Shown: positions 53,419-62,786, numbered from the stretch's first letter. The stretch is 64,000 nt of DNA from JAKFWF01 sp031374115 (GCA_031374115.1 JANMNO010000111.1:1-64000), one strand, 5' to 3'. The notes: generated by a model from the letters alone, not told the origin. Numbers and translations: made by a program.

Positions 53419-54336
53419 TCATACGTTTGGGCGGCGTTGAGCTATCCACGCACCGGCAGCGATCATACTCGCGCCAGCGAGGGTGACGGCTGTCGGTACT
53501 TCGGCGAACATCAAGTACCCGAATACGATGCCCCATACCAACGACGTGTAATGAAGCGGCGCCAGCCGTGCTGCTTCAGCACGCGCGAATGCCAAGGCAA
53601 GCAGATAGTGCCCGCTTACCGCCAACGCCCCCACGAGCGTGAACAGGCCCAGGTCGGGCAGTGCAGGTGGTGACCACACGAACCACGCCGGGATCAGAAG
53701 CATCACCGCCGGACACGCGCTCTGGAACCAGACGATGGTGATTGCGGGATCGCGTTGCGCGCGCATGCGTAATACGATGATGTTGAGCGCATACGTTATC
53801 GTGGACACACAGATTGCCGCCACGCCTGCGAGCGCGCCAGCGTCGTATGCCGCGTGCCCCAAGCGCCAGCCGACAATCAGCAGCATTCCGGCCAGTCCAG
53901 CGCCAAGTGCGATGAAGATCGACCGGTCGAGTTTCTCGGCCAATATCTGGCTACCGAATAAAGCCATCAGCAGCGGCGATAAGAACGAGAGAGCTACCGT
54001 TTCGGCGAGCGGCAACCGGCCGAGCGCGAAGAAGAAACAGGTAGCGGTGATCACCACCAGGAAAGAGCGTGATACGTTTGCGCGTACGGTTTCGGCGGAT
54101 GGCAGTCCCGGCCAGAACAGTGCGATCAGCAGGCTCGCCCAAACAGTACCAAATGCGAAGCGCATGAAGGCAATCTGAAATGTCGGATAGCGCGCGCTCA
54201 GGCCCTTGATCAGGGCATCCATGAACGTCAGCAACGCCTCCGCTGTGATCGCGCAAAGTGCGGCGTGCAACAGCGACCGTCGCGCGAGCTGATCAGCGGG
54301 CATGGTTGGGGTCGATCCAAGATCTGAGACAGGCAT
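53419..54336 (-). CDS. DMT-superfamily (EamA) transporter
   Basis: 305 aa, ten hydrophobic helices in two EamA repeats. FQIAFMRFAFGTVWASLLIA in the first half, LPLAETVALSFLSPLLMALF, LGAGLAGMLLIVGW, then the second repeat ending VPTAVTLAGASMIAAGAWIA. A drug/metabolite exporter of unknown substrate. Start set at 54336; 54303 is equally possible; the frame to 54564 lacks membrane character at its start. Convergent with the short DUF465 gene. Confidence 0.88.
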   Translation of the reverse strand: MPVSDLGSTPTMPADQLARRSLLHAALCAITAEALLTFMDALIKGLSARYPTFQIAFMRFAFGTVWASLLIALFWPGLPSAETVRANVSRSFLVVITATCFFFALGRLPLAETVALSFLSPLLMALFGSQILAEKLDRSIFIALGAGLAGMLLIVGWRLGHAAYDAGALAGVAAICVSTITYALNIIVLRMRAQRDPAITIVWFQSACPAVMLLIPAWFVWSPPALPDLGLFTLVGALAVSGHYLLALAFARAEAARLAPLHYTSLVWGIVFGYLMFAEVPTAVTLAGASMIAAGAWIAQRRPNV

Positions 54337-54496
54337 GGGAGAAGGCGCAGAAGCACTTCTCTTTGCCAACTTATGCAGGTCCTTTCCACACCTAACTCGA
54401 GGGCCATCGGTATCTAAGCGCGCCTGCGCTTGAAACGGCGGCGACAAGAGGCACACTGGCGCCAACGCTGAACGCGTCGATTCGCATGCCAGTACT

Positions 54497-55309
54497 TTGA
54501 GGCGAAACCAACAAGTGGCCGCACCGAACCCAAACCGCCAAAGGTTGGCACGCGAAAGCCTCACTCGGTTGTTCGGGCATCCAACAGCGGTGTTCGTCGT
54601 GCACTACGCTTGCGAGAGCTTCAACCAGGGACAGGGCTATGCCTCGCCGCGCGTAACAGCGATCGCACTTCGTAACCTGGGCTCCGGCGCGACAACGTCA
54701 TTCTCGATCCATTCCGAAGTCGAACTCGCGCGCCGCCGGAACAAGGATGTGGCCGGTCTCGACGTGATGGAGCATGCGATGCTCTCCCGCTTCTTCGATT
54801 TTCTCAGCCGCAATCCCGCGGCAACCTACTTGCACTGGAACATGCGCGACGAGAAATTCGGATTTGCCGCGATCGGCCATAGGTATGCAGTGCTCGGCGG
54901 CGAGCCCGTCGCGGTGCACGATAGCCAGAAGTTCGACTTGTCGCGCTTGCTGGTCGAGATGTTCGGTTCCGACTATGTGGCCAAGCCCTATATTGTGACG
55001 CTCGCCGAGCTCAACAGCCTATCGACGACGAGTTTCTTGTCGGGACCACAAGAGGCGCAAGCCTTCGTCCAAGGGCAATACTACAACGTGCTCCAGTCGG
55101 TTTTGTGCAAAGTGACGTTGATCGCTGACGTTGCGCAACTGGCGTCGGACAGGGCGTTGCATACCGAGGCCACGTGGTGGACCCTCAATGGCGGACAACT
55201 GCGCGAGGCGTCCGAAATGTTCTGGCGCAACCCGGTGCGCGCAATATCGGGTGTTGTATTCGGCGTTGGCAGCACGGCGTTCTTGCTGATGGTGAAGCTG
55301 CTGTCATAA
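54497..55309 (+). CDS. Unrecognised protein with C-terminal membrane anchor, possible RNase H-like fold
   Basis: About 270 aa. No ATG near the N-terminus; TTG at 54497, GTG at 54515 or TTG at 54542 may start it. Visible features: AVFVVHYACESFNQGQGYAS, SPRVTAIALRNL, FSIHSEVELARRR, MEHAMLSRFFDFLSRNP and ATYLHWNMRDEKFGFAAIGH. The order (acidic strand, Glu-rich helix with ML..FF.F, then HWN.RD..FGF...R) recalls exonuclease motifs of the RNase H superfamily, but this is a guess. Residues 250-268 (AISGVVFGVGSTAFLLMVKL) form a single C-terminal helix. Divergent from the EamA gene, convergent with the TRAP permease. Confidence 0.7.
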   Translation: MRRNQQVAAPNPNRQRLARESLTRLFGHPTAVFVVHYACESFNQGQGYASPRVTAIALRNLGSGATTSFSIHSEVELARRRNKDVAGLDVMEHAMLSRFFDFLSRNPAATYLHWNMRDEKFGFAAIGHRYAVLGGEPVAVHDSQKFDLSRLLVEMFGSDYVAKPYIVTLAELNSLSTTSFLSGPQEAQAFVQGQYYNVLQSVLCKVTLIADVAQLASDRALHTEATWWTLNGGQLREASEMFWRNPVRAISGVVFGVGSTAFLLMVKLLS

Positions 55310-55337
55310 CAAATTCTGGAAGTGAGCCTGTACCCGC

Positions 55338-57239
55338 TCACAAGAACCCGATCGAAATCCATGGGACCGCGGCGACGATAATCGTGCCGATTATGAGGGC
55401 GATCAAGTAGGGCCAGATTGGACGAATGCCCTCGGATGGGTCGACGCGGCCAATGGCACAGGCGGCATAATAGCCGACGCCGAAGGGTGGGGCGAAAAGA
55501 CCGATGCCCATCGCCAGGATGACGACCATCGCGTAGTGCACCTCGTGGATACCAAGTTGCTTGGCGATCGGGAATAACAGGGGACCGAACAGCACGATCG
55601 CCGGAATGCCTTCAAGCACGCTGCCAAGAATGACGAATGCAACCAGGGACACCGCCATGAAGCCGGCAGCTCCACCGGGCAGCCGGCTCATCGCGGCGGC
55701 AAGTTCACGGCTGAAACCCGATTGCGTCAGCGCCCAGGCCATAGCGGTGGCGGCGCCGATGATCAGCAAAATTGCACCGGACAAGGCTGCGGTGTCGACC
55801 AGCACCGTCCACATCCGGTTCCACCGCACCGGATCGAGTCGCGTGTGGGCGGCCGGTGAGGCCTTGCGGAAGACCCAGTAAATGAAGCCGACGACTAGCG
55901 TGTAAACGATACCGATGGTCGAGACTTCCGTCGCGGTTGCGACGCCCTCGACGACGGCGGCGCGAATGAGAAATGGCAAAGCGATGCTTGGCGCCGCAAT
56001 CAGCGCGCAAAGAGCAATCACCCGGGGGCTTGCGCGCACCACGCCGGTCATGTCCTCGTCGCGTGAACGCCACCACACGACGACGCACAACGCCAGCGCC
56101 AGCACCAACGCTGGCAATAGTCCGCCCGTGAACAACGCCGCGATCGACACGTTGCACACCGAGCCGATGGTGATCAAAACGAGAGATGGCGGGATCGTCT
56201 CCGACATCGCGCCCGACGCCGACAGCAGCGCCACCAGGTCGCCACCCTTGGCGCCACGCTTCTTCATTTCGGGAAACAGAACTGGCGCAACAGCTGCCAT
56301 GTCGGCGGCTTTCGAGCCTGAAATTCCTGACACCAAATACATTGCGCCGAGCAGCACATAGCGCAGGCCGCCGCGCAAATGACCGATCAAGCTTGCGAGG
56401 AAATCCACCATACCCCGCGCGAGACCGGTGATCTCGATCAGTAGCCCGAGGAATACGAACAGCGGCACCGAGAGCAGGATGATATGGCTCATGCCCTCGT
56501 CCATGCGGCTGACGACGATCGTCAACGGCGAGCGCGTCGTCAGCGCCAAATGCGCGAACGTGCCAAGCCCGAAGGCGAACGCAATCGGCACACCGGCCAG
56601 CACCGCGCCGCCGGTCAAAACGACGAAGAATACGATCAACCGGTAGTTGCCCATAGCCATCAACACCGGCTTGGCGATGTAGAGTAAAATACCGAGGCCG
56701 ATCACCACAGCCGCTGCCATGGCGCAGTCGCGAAGCGGCGCCGACCGGCCGATCCGCAAGACCCCTAGAATGATCATCAACGCCAGTCCGACAGGCAGCG
56801 CAGCTGCGCGCCACACGTTGGGGATTTCCAGCGCTGGCGTCACGATCATGATTTCGTCGATTGCGTATTCGAGCGCTGGATACATGACGAGTGCAAGGAA
56901 GGTTAAACCGGCCACCAGCGCTAGCGCGTTGAGCACCGCCTTCATGCGCGGGGCCGCACCGTCGACCAGCGCCGACATCCGCATGTGCTCGGTGCGGCGG
57001 TAGGCAACCACGGCGCCGAACATCGCGAGCCACAGGAACAAAATCGAAGCAAGTTCGTCCGACCACGTGAACGGCCGGCGAAATACGTAGCGCGACACCA
57101 CGCCAGCGAACAGGATCAGCGTTTCGAAGAGCACAAGTATGCCAGCGGCGAGTTCAGCAAACCGCCCGATCGCATTTTCGATCCGGGCAGCCGTGGTGTT
57201 CGGGTCGGCGTCAATCGTGCTGGTAGTATCAGTACGCAT
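55338..57239 (-). CDS. TRAP transporter permease, fused small and large subunits (DctQ-DctM)
   Basis: 633 aa. Residues 25-170 form the four-helix DctQ part (AGVVSRYVFRRPFTWSDELA); the rest is the DctM part with many helices (VPLFVFLGLLIEITGLARGM, VSGISGSKAADMAAVAPVLF and ASGAMSETIPPSLVLITIGS). Start at 57239, preceded by GAGGG; the frame to 57314 is discarded. It works with the binding protein encoded just upstream (57462-58478), from which it is separated by a repeat-bearing gap of 222 bp. Confidence 0.94.
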   Translation of the reverse strand: MRTDTTSTIDADPNTTAARIENAIGRFAELAAGILVLFETLILFAGVVSRYVFRRPFTWSDELASILFLWLAMFGAVVAYRRTEHMRMSALVDGAAPRMKAVLNALALVAGLTFLALVMYPALEYAIDEIMIVTPALEIPNVWRAAALPVGLALMIILGVLRIGRSAPLRDCAMAAAVVIGLGILLYIAKPVLMAMGNYRLIVFFVVLTGGAVLAGVPIAFAFGLGTFAHLALTTRSPLTIVVSRMDEGMSHIILLSVPLFVFLGLLIEITGLARGMVDFLASLIGHLRGGLRYVLLGAMYLVSGISGSKAADMAAVAPVLFPEMKKRGAKGGDLVALLSASGAMSETIPPSLVLITIGSVCNVSIAALFTGGLLPALVLALALCVVVWWRSRDEDMTGVVRASPRVIALCALIAAPSIALPFLIRAAVVEGVATATEVSTIGIVYTLVVGFIYWVFRKASPAAHTRLDPVRWNRMWTVLVDTAALSGAILLIIGAATAMAWALTQSGFSRELAAAMSRLPGGAAGFMAVSLVAFVILGSVLEGIPAIVLFGPLLFPIAKQLGIHEVHYAMVVILAMGIGLFAPPFGVGYYAACAIGRVDPSEGIRPIWPYLIALIIGTIIVAAVPWISIGFL

Positions 57240-57309
57240 AAGGTGCCCTCGGCACGGAGAACGGCCAGGAGGTGTGGCGATCATTCCTCGCCGCCTACCT
57301 CCCAGAGAC

Positions 57310-57397
57310 GTCATCCCCGCGAAGGCGGGGACCCAGTCATGCCGCTACCGGACAGTTTGTAGAGACTTGTCTGGGTTCCCGCCTTCGCGGGAATGAC
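57310..57397. repeat. Inverted pair of GTCATNCCCGCGAAGGCGGG repeats (REP-like)
   Basis: Left arm 57310-57336 and right arm 57371-57397 match in inverted orientation at 25 of 27 positions. Each arm also contains its own CCCGC/GCGGG palindrome. The GTCAT(C/T)CCCGCGAAGGCGGG word is a dispersed repeat found in many proteobacteria. It lies in the gap between the two TRAP transporter genes and would form a long hairpin in their mRNA. Confidence 0.85.
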
Positions 57398-57461
57398 GGA
57401 GTTTGTGGGATCAGTGGAGCGAATGCTCAACTGATCGTTCGCGTCGCTCGCCGCCGAAGGA

Positions 57462-58478
57462 TCAGCTGATCCTGCCCGCGTACTTTTCGAGGAGTGCCCA
57501 AGGTTCGTCGCCATACTTGCCCTTCCACTCCTTATAGAAGCCGGCGGAAGAAAGCTTGTCGCGGAACGGTGCCTGATTGACTTCGTTGAACGCCAGACCT
57601 TTACCCGACAGCTCCTTCTCCAACGTGGTGTTCAGCGCAAAAATGTCCTCGCGCTGCTTTCTGGCGGCTTCGTTCAGGTTCTTGGAAATGATCGTACGCA
57701 GGTTCTCAGGAATACCATTCCACGCTTTGGCGTTAGCCAGGAACCAGAAGCCGTCCCACATGTGGTTGGTCTTGGAGAGATATTTCTGCACCTCATAGAG
57801 CTTGGCCGCATTGATGATCGCGAGCGGGTTTTCCTGGCCCTCGACGACCTTCGTCTGCAACGCGGAATAGGTCTCCGAGAAGTTGATGCTCGCGGGCGAT
57901 GCATCGAACGCCTTGAACATCGAGGTCCACAGCGGCGACGGTGGGACACGGATCTTGAAGCCCTTGAGGTCGTCCGGGCTGTTGATCGGCTTGATGCTCG
58001 ACGTCATCTGCCGGTAGCCGTTGTCCCACATCTGATCCATCGCGACGAGACCGGACTTGGCGATCTGCGCACGCACGTAGGCCCCGAGCTCGCCGTCCAT
58101 CGCCGGCCATACCTTGTCGTAACCCGACCAGGCGAAACCGACGCCATTGATCGACGCGGCTGGCACCAAAGTCGCCAGGATCAAGCCGGACAGCGTGAAG
58201 AACTCGATCGCGCCCGAGCGCAATTGGCTCAGCATATCGGTGTCCGAACCCAACTGATTGTTGGGAAACATCTGGATGTCGACCTTCCCGTCAGTCTCCT
58301 TCTTGATCTTTTCCAGCGCTTCGCCAGCGCGGATCACCAACGGGTGAGTGACCGGCGAATTGTTGGCGTACTTCAAGGTAAATTCGGCAGCGTTTGCACG
58401 CGTCACTCGCATCAAAGCGGGCGACGCCACGGCCACGGCCGCAGTGGTTTGAACGAACTTGCGGCGGTTGACTGTCAT
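57462..58478 (-). CDS. TRAP transporter substrate-binding protein (DctP family)
   Basis: 338 aa. Tat signal (NRRKFVQTTAAVAVASPALM). Mature part AEFTLKYANNSPVTHPLVIR, then VDIQMFPNNQLGSDTDMLSQ, LKGFKIRVPPSPLWTSMFKA, and FSETYSALQTKVVEGQENPL, all DctP-type. Probable ligands are small carboxylates. First gene of the pair with the fused permease. It is unlike the TakP-type receptor at the start of the window. Confidence 0.94.
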   Translation of the reverse strand: MTVNRRKFVQTTAAVAVASPALMRVTRANAAEFTLKYANNSPVTHPLVIRAGEALEKIKKETDGKVDIQMFPNNQLGSDTDMLSQLRSGAIEFFTLSGLILATLVPAASINGVGFAWSGYDKVWPAMDGELGAYVRAQIAKSGLVAMDQMWDNGYRQMTSSIKPINSPDDLKGFKIRVPPSPLWTSMFKAFDASPASINFSETYSALQTKVVEGQENPLAIINAAKLYEVQKYLSKTNHMWDGFWFLANAKAWNGIPENLRTIISKNLNEAARKQREDIFALNTTLEKELSGKGLAFNEVNQAPFRDKLSSAGFYKEWKGKYGDEPWALLEKYAGRIS

Positions 58479-58769
58479 GAATGCGCTCCATGCCTGAGGG
58501 TAACGTTTCCCTGCTCTGCGCCTCTGTTATCGCGGCGTGAGGGCTACGCGGGCACTATGCTTGAGCGTCGTAGCGGGGGCAAGCCACCGGGCGGGCCGCG
58601 TTAACCATCATCGACTTTACGCCTGGCCTCGTTAACCAGTTCCGGGCGACTGCACACGATCCTAGATAGCGGGAGACGCCCAACGCTGGCTTGCCGGGCG
58701 ATACGAGCAGCAGAACGGTTGAGCGTCTGCCGGCAGTCAATCGACTGCTCACACAATGAGGAATGAGTG
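58479..58769. other. 291-bp divergent intergenic region
   Basis: Lies between the TRAP binding protein and the GH114-like gene and must hold both promoters. GTTAACC occurs twice (about 58600 and 58632), the only repeated word noticed. No gene or RNA seen. Confidence 0.4.
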
Positions 58770-59621
58770 ATGCGTATATCGAAGCACTTAGGTGCAGTCG
58801 TTTTATCAGGCACAGTTCTAGCGCTCGCTGGATCGGCTCCTGCCTCGGCGGATCGCGATTCAGTTCGCAACGCCAAGAGTTGGTCATACCAGTTGACTGG
58901 CGACATGACATCGACCAAGCGCTCGAATGCCGACGTCGCCGTCGTCGATCCCGATCACGCCGGTAGTGCCGAGCGCTATAAGACAAAAGCCAGAGGCGGC
59001 AAGCGGCCCGTTCTTGCTTACATCTCGGTCGGCGAGGCCGAGGAAGGCCGCAGCTACATGAAAGGCTCCAAGCAATCGTGGAACACCGGCCGCACGCAAG
59101 GCTGGTCGGGCAACTACGCTGCCAAGTATTGGGATGAGGACTGGAAGCGCATCGTCAAGTCGCGCGTCCGCGACGCCTTGGCCAAAGGCTATGACGGCGT
59201 CTATCTCGATCGCGTCGATACCTATGAGAGCACTAAGGCGCCGGGCGGCTCGCGCGAACAGATGGTCAAGCTCGTGAAGGAAGTCGCGGCCGAAGCGCGA
59301 TCGAAAAAGGGCAACGCTGCCGTTGTGGTACAAAACGCCGAGGAGTTGCTGACCGACAAGAGTTATGTCGCGGCCATCGATGGCATCGCCAAGGAGGACC
59401 TCTATCACGGCATCAATCACCGCGGCGAGCGCAACAGCGCTAGTAATGTCAATTCCAGCAAGTCGTATTTGAAGTCCGCGAAATCCCAAGGCAAAGCCGT
59501 GTTCGTCGTCGAGTACCTGAACGGTGACACTGCCGACAAGGTCGCCGGCGAAGCGCGCCGGGATGGCTTCGTCCCGAACACCCGCGCACCGCGCAACTTG
59601 AACAAGACCGCCGAGGACTAG
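58770..59621 (+). CDS. Exported GH114-like (TM1410/endo-alpha-1,4-polygalactosaminidase) protein
   Basis: 283 aa with a signal peptide (MRISKHLGAVVLSGTVLALA...PASA). The start at 58770 follows GAGG; GTG at 58767 is also in frame. TIM-barrel motifs of the GH114 family: ADVAVVDPDHAG, RPVLAYISVGEAEEGR, and GYDGVYLDRVDTYEST with acidic residues at the expected catalytic strand ends. It may cut a galactosaminogalactan-like or other amino-sugar polymer, outside the cytoplasm. Confidence 0.87.
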   Translation: MRISKHLGAVVLSGTVLALAGSAPASADRDSVRNAKSWSYQLTGDMTSTKRSNADVAVVDPDHAGSAERYKTKARGGKRPVLAYISVGEAEEGRSYMKGSKQSWNTGRTQGWSGNYAAKYWDEDWKRIVKSRVRDALAKGYDGVYLDRVDTYESTKAPGGSREQMVKLVKEVAAEARSKKGNAAVVVQNAEELLTDKSYVAAIDGIAKEDLYHGINHRGERNSASNVNSSKSYLKSAKSQGKAVFVVEYLNGDTADKVAGEARRDGFVPNTRAPRNLNKTAED

Positions 59622-59684
59622 ACTTGTTGGCAGCGTCGTCTGTGTCAGTGGACCGGAACCTACCGGACCATTACATAGAGGAGC

Positions 59685-61901
59685 ATGACCACCGAGCCTG
59701 AACATGCTGATGAAACCGCGCCGCCGGATGCTCCGCGTCCGGCGGGAACGGAAGTCATCCAGCACTATCTGAAGCAGCTGCCATCATCGCCTGGTGTGTA
59801 TCGCATGATCGATGCCGCCGGGGACGTGATCTATGTTGGCAAGGCGCGCGCGCTGAAAGCACGCGTCTCCAACTACGCTCGCCTGCACGGCCATCCGAAC
59901 CGCATCGCGCGGATGATCGCGTCCACCGTGTCGATGGAGTTCGTCACGGTCGGCACCGAAGCCGAGGCGCTACTGCTCGAAGCCAACCTGATCAAGCGCT
60001 TCCGGCCGCGTTACAATGTTCTCATGCGGGACGACAAGTCGTTCCCGTACATTCTGATTTCGCGCGATCATGCAGCGCCGCAGATCTTGAAACATCGCGG
60101 CGCGCGCAATCGGCGCGGCGACTACTTCGGACCGTTTGCATCGGCCGGTGCGGTGGGCCGCACCATCAATATGCTGCAACGCGCGTTCCTGCTGCGCTCG
60201 TGTACCGATAGCGTGTACGAGAGCCGCACGCGACCCTGCCTGCTGCATCAAATCAAACGCTGCTCGGCTCCGTGCACCGGCGAAATCTCACTATCGGACT
60301 ACGGCCGCCTTGTCGATGAGAGCGTGCGCTTTCTGCGTGGCGAAAGCCAAAACGTGCGCACTATGTATCAGCGCATGATGGAGGACGCGGCCGGCAAACT
60401 CGAGTTCGAACAGGCGGCGAAGTTTCGCAATCGGTTATGGGCGCTCGCCCACGTCACCGCCGACCAGGCGATCAACCCCGAAGGCATAGAGGAAGCGGAT
60501 GTGTTCGCGGCGCACCAGGAGGGCGGGCACACCTGCATCCAGGTATTCTTCTTCCGCACCGGCCAAAACTGGGGCAATCGCGCGTATTTTCCAAAGGCGG
60601 ATCGAGCACTTGATGTCGGCGAAGTGCTGGATAGCTTCATCGCGCAATTCTATGACGATAAACCAGTGCCGCGTTTGATCCTGCTATCGCACGAAGTGCC
60701 GTCGCGTGCACTGTTGGCCGAGGCGCTGTCGCTCAAGGCCGGGCGGAAGGTCGAGATTAGCGTGCCGCAGCGGGGCACCAAGATCGGCCTCGTCGAGCAC
60801 GCGACACAAAACGCGCGCGAAGCGTTAGGCCGCCGGATGGCCGAGACGTCATCGCAGAAAATTCTGATGGAGGGTTTGAGAGATCGCTTCGGGCTGGCGC
60901 ATGTGCCCAGACGCATCGAAGTTTACGACAACAGCCACATCATGGGCACGAATGCGGTCGGAGCAATGATTGTCGCCGGCATCCAGGGCCTAGTGAAAAA
61001 CCAGTACCGCAAGTTCAACATAAAGTCGGAGGGTCTAACCCCCGGCGACGATTACGCGATGATGCGTGAAGTGCTGTGCCGCCGCTTCAAGCGGGTCGCG
61101 GCTGAGTTGCGCTGCGAAGTCATCGAAGACGCGCCGGTTGAGGAAGTCATCGCATCAGCTCCATCGCTGGCCCCCGACCCGCCCCTTGATGAGGTACGGG
61201 AGGGAAACGCTTGCGAGGCTGCTGCACCGCTCATTCCAAAGGAGGAAGCGGGCGAACGATCGCGCATCGTACCTGCCGGCACACCGCCGAAGGGAGCACG
61301 TGGTGCGGATGCGATCGCGTTCGGCGTGCTGCGTGCGGATAATGCCGCGATGCCTGGATCGGAACTTGTGCCGCCGGGGATCGAACCGGACGAACCAGAA
61401 GATGTAGACGATGAAGTCGTGGTCGATGCCGAAGAGTTTCCGACGACACCCGATCTCGTTTTCGTCGACGGCGGCGCGGGACAGCTGTCGATCGCGCAAC
61501 AGGTATTGGCCGAGCTTGGCCTCACCGATGTGATCCCGATCGTCGGCGTCGCCAAGGGGCCAGATCGCGATGCGGGGCGCGAGCATTTTTACGTCCCCGG
61601 CCGGCCGTCTTTCATGTTGGAGCCGCGCGATCCGGTGCTCTATTTCGTACAACGGCTGCGCGATGAGGCGCATCGATTCGCCATCGGCACCCATAGGGCG
61701 AAACGCGCCAAGGCGCTTGGTGTCAATCCGCTCGACGAGATCGAAGGCATCGGGCCGACCCGCAAGCGCGCATTGCTCAATCACTTCGGCTCGGCGAAGG
61801 CAGTCTCGCGCGCGGGCATCGAAGATCTGAAGGCAGTCGCGGGCATTTCCGCTGCCATGGCGCAGTCGATCCACAACTTCTTCAACGAGAAGAAAAACTA
61901 G
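59685..61901 (+). CDS. uvrC: Excinuclease ABC subunit UvrC with large internal insertion
   Basis: 738 aa. Cuts both sides of a lesion in nucleotide-excision repair. GIY-YIG domain (SSPGVYRMIDAAGDVIYVGK), UVR motif region (KLEFEQAAKFRNRLWAL), RNase H-like C-terminal nuclease (RIEVYDNSHIMGTNAVGAMI ... PDLVFVDGGAGQLSIA), and terminal helix-hairpin-helix (IEGIGPTRKRALLNHFGS). Relative to the E. coli protein (610 aa) it has about 25 extra residues at the N-terminus and an acidic, Pro/Ala-rich insertion of about 110 residues (476-586) inside the nuclease domain. Confidence 0.96.
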   Translation: MTTEPEHADETAPPDAPRPAGTEVIQHYLKQLPSSPGVYRMIDAAGDVIYVGKARALKARVSNYARLHGHPNRIARMIASTVSMEFVTVGTEAEALLLEANLIKRFRPRYNVLMRDDKSFPYILISRDHAAPQILKHRGARNRRGDYFGPFASAGAVGRTINMLQRAFLLRSCTDSVYESRTRPCLLHQIKRCSAPCTGEISLSDYGRLVDESVRFLRGESQNVRTMYQRMMEDAAGKLEFEQAAKFRNRLWALAHVTADQAINPEGIEEADVFAAHQEGGHTCIQVFFFRTGQNWGNRAYFPKADRALDVGEVLDSFIAQFYDDKPVPRLILLSHEVPSRALLAEALSLKAGRKVEISVPQRGTKIGLVEHATQNAREALGRRMAETSSQKILMEGLRDRFGLAHVPRRIEVYDNSHIMGTNAVGAMIVAGIQGLVKNQYRKFNIKSEGLTPGDDYAMMREVLCRRFKRVAAELRCEVIEDAPVEEVIASAPSLAPDPPLDEVREGNACEAAAPLIPKEEAGERSRIVPAGTPPKGARGADAIAFGVLRADNAAMPGSELVPPGIEPDEPEDVDDEVVVDAEEFPTTPDLVFVDGGAGQLSIAQQVLAELGLTDVIPIVGVAKGPDRDAGREHFYVPGRPSFMLEPRDPVLYFVQRLRDEAHRFAIGTHRAKRAKALGVNPLDEIEGIGPTRKRALLNHFGSAKAVSRAGIEDLKAVAGISAAMAQSIHNFFNEKKN

Positions 61902-61904
61902 CGC

Positions 61905-62780
61905 TCAAGCATCGACGATCTTGGCGATCACCGGCCAGTACCGACTGCCGAAACCGGCATCAATTGCAGCGACGAGCTTGGCGCGGGCAACCGCGGCGGC
62001 GCTCAGCGTCATACCGGCATCGCGCGCCAGTTCGAACGCGTAGTCGAGATCCTTCATCGCGTACTCGGTCGAGAAGGCCTGCTCGGGGTAGGTGTCCGTC
62101 AACATCGCTTTCATGCCGTGACTGCGTAGCGCAAAGCTGTCGGCCGAGCCTTTGGCCAGGGTTTCGAACAGCACTGTGCCGTCGAGCCCGTTGCGGCGTG
62201 CGATCGCGAGCGCTTCTGCCAAAGCGACGACGGTCTCTATCAGCACCATGTTGTTGAGGATCTTGACCAGCTGCCCCGAACCGGGCGGGCCGCAATGCGT
62301 GATTTGCGATCCGATGCAGTTAAGCAATGGATGAAGGTCATCGAACGTTTCTACCGACGCGCCGACCATAATGCTGAGCGTCCCATCCTCCGCCGCTTGA
62401 CGGGTTCGCGCAATCGGTGCGTCGGCGAAGATTGCACTGCGTTTCTCACATGTTTCGGCAAGGCGGCGCGCGAGCGACACTGGCGAGGTGCCGAGATCGA
62501 CGATCAGTTGTCCAGCGCGCGTGAGCGCACACAGGCCAGCGTCGCCAAAGCAAATGCTCTCGACGTGGTTGCCGCTGGGCAGCACCATAAAAACGATGTC
62601 AGACGCTGCCGAAACCTCAGCCACCGAACGAGCGATCGTTACTCCGTGCGCGGCCAGCCGTTCGAGCGGAGCGGCGGTGCGATCAAAGGCAACGACTGCG
62701 AGCCCGCTCTTTTGCGCAAGATTGCGGCACATCGGTTCGCCCATGACGCCGGTGCCGATAAATCCGATCGTGCGTGCCAT
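61905..62780 (-). CDS. NAD(P)-dependent oxidoreductase, 3-hydroxyisobutyrate dehydrogenase family
   Basis: 291 aa beta-hydroxyacid dehydrogenase. Rossmann loop IGFIGTGVMGEPMCRNLAQK, VIFMVLPSG-type strand (DIVFMVLPSGNHV), substrate loop APIARTRQAAEDGTLSIMVG in place of the more usual Ser-Gly-Gly, and catalytic Lys in GQLVKILNNMVL. The altered substrate loop suggests another hydroxyacid. It follows the C26 hydrolase by 6 bp on the same strand and is convergent with uvrC. Confidence 0.9.
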   Translation of the reverse strand: MARTIGFIGTGVMGEPMCRNLAQKSGLAVVAFDRTAAPLERLAAHGVTIARSVAEVSAASDIVFMVLPSGNHVESICFGDAGLCALTRAGQLIVDLGTSPVSLARRLAETCEKRSAIFADAPIARTRQAAEDGTLSIMVGASVETFDDLHPLLNCIGSQITHCGPPGSGQLVKILNNMVLIETVVALAEALAIARRNGLDGTVLFETLAKGSADSFALRSHGMKAMLTDTYPEQAFSTEYAMKDLDYAFELARDAGMTLSAAAVARAKLVAAIDAGFGSRYWPVIAKIVDA

Positions 62781-62786
62781 TCGTCA

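Noticed and set aside
55322..55341. GTGAGC...GCTCAC hairpin between convergent genes
   Set aside because: Six-base stem with no T-run and overlapping the TRAP permease stop codon; too weak to call a terminator.
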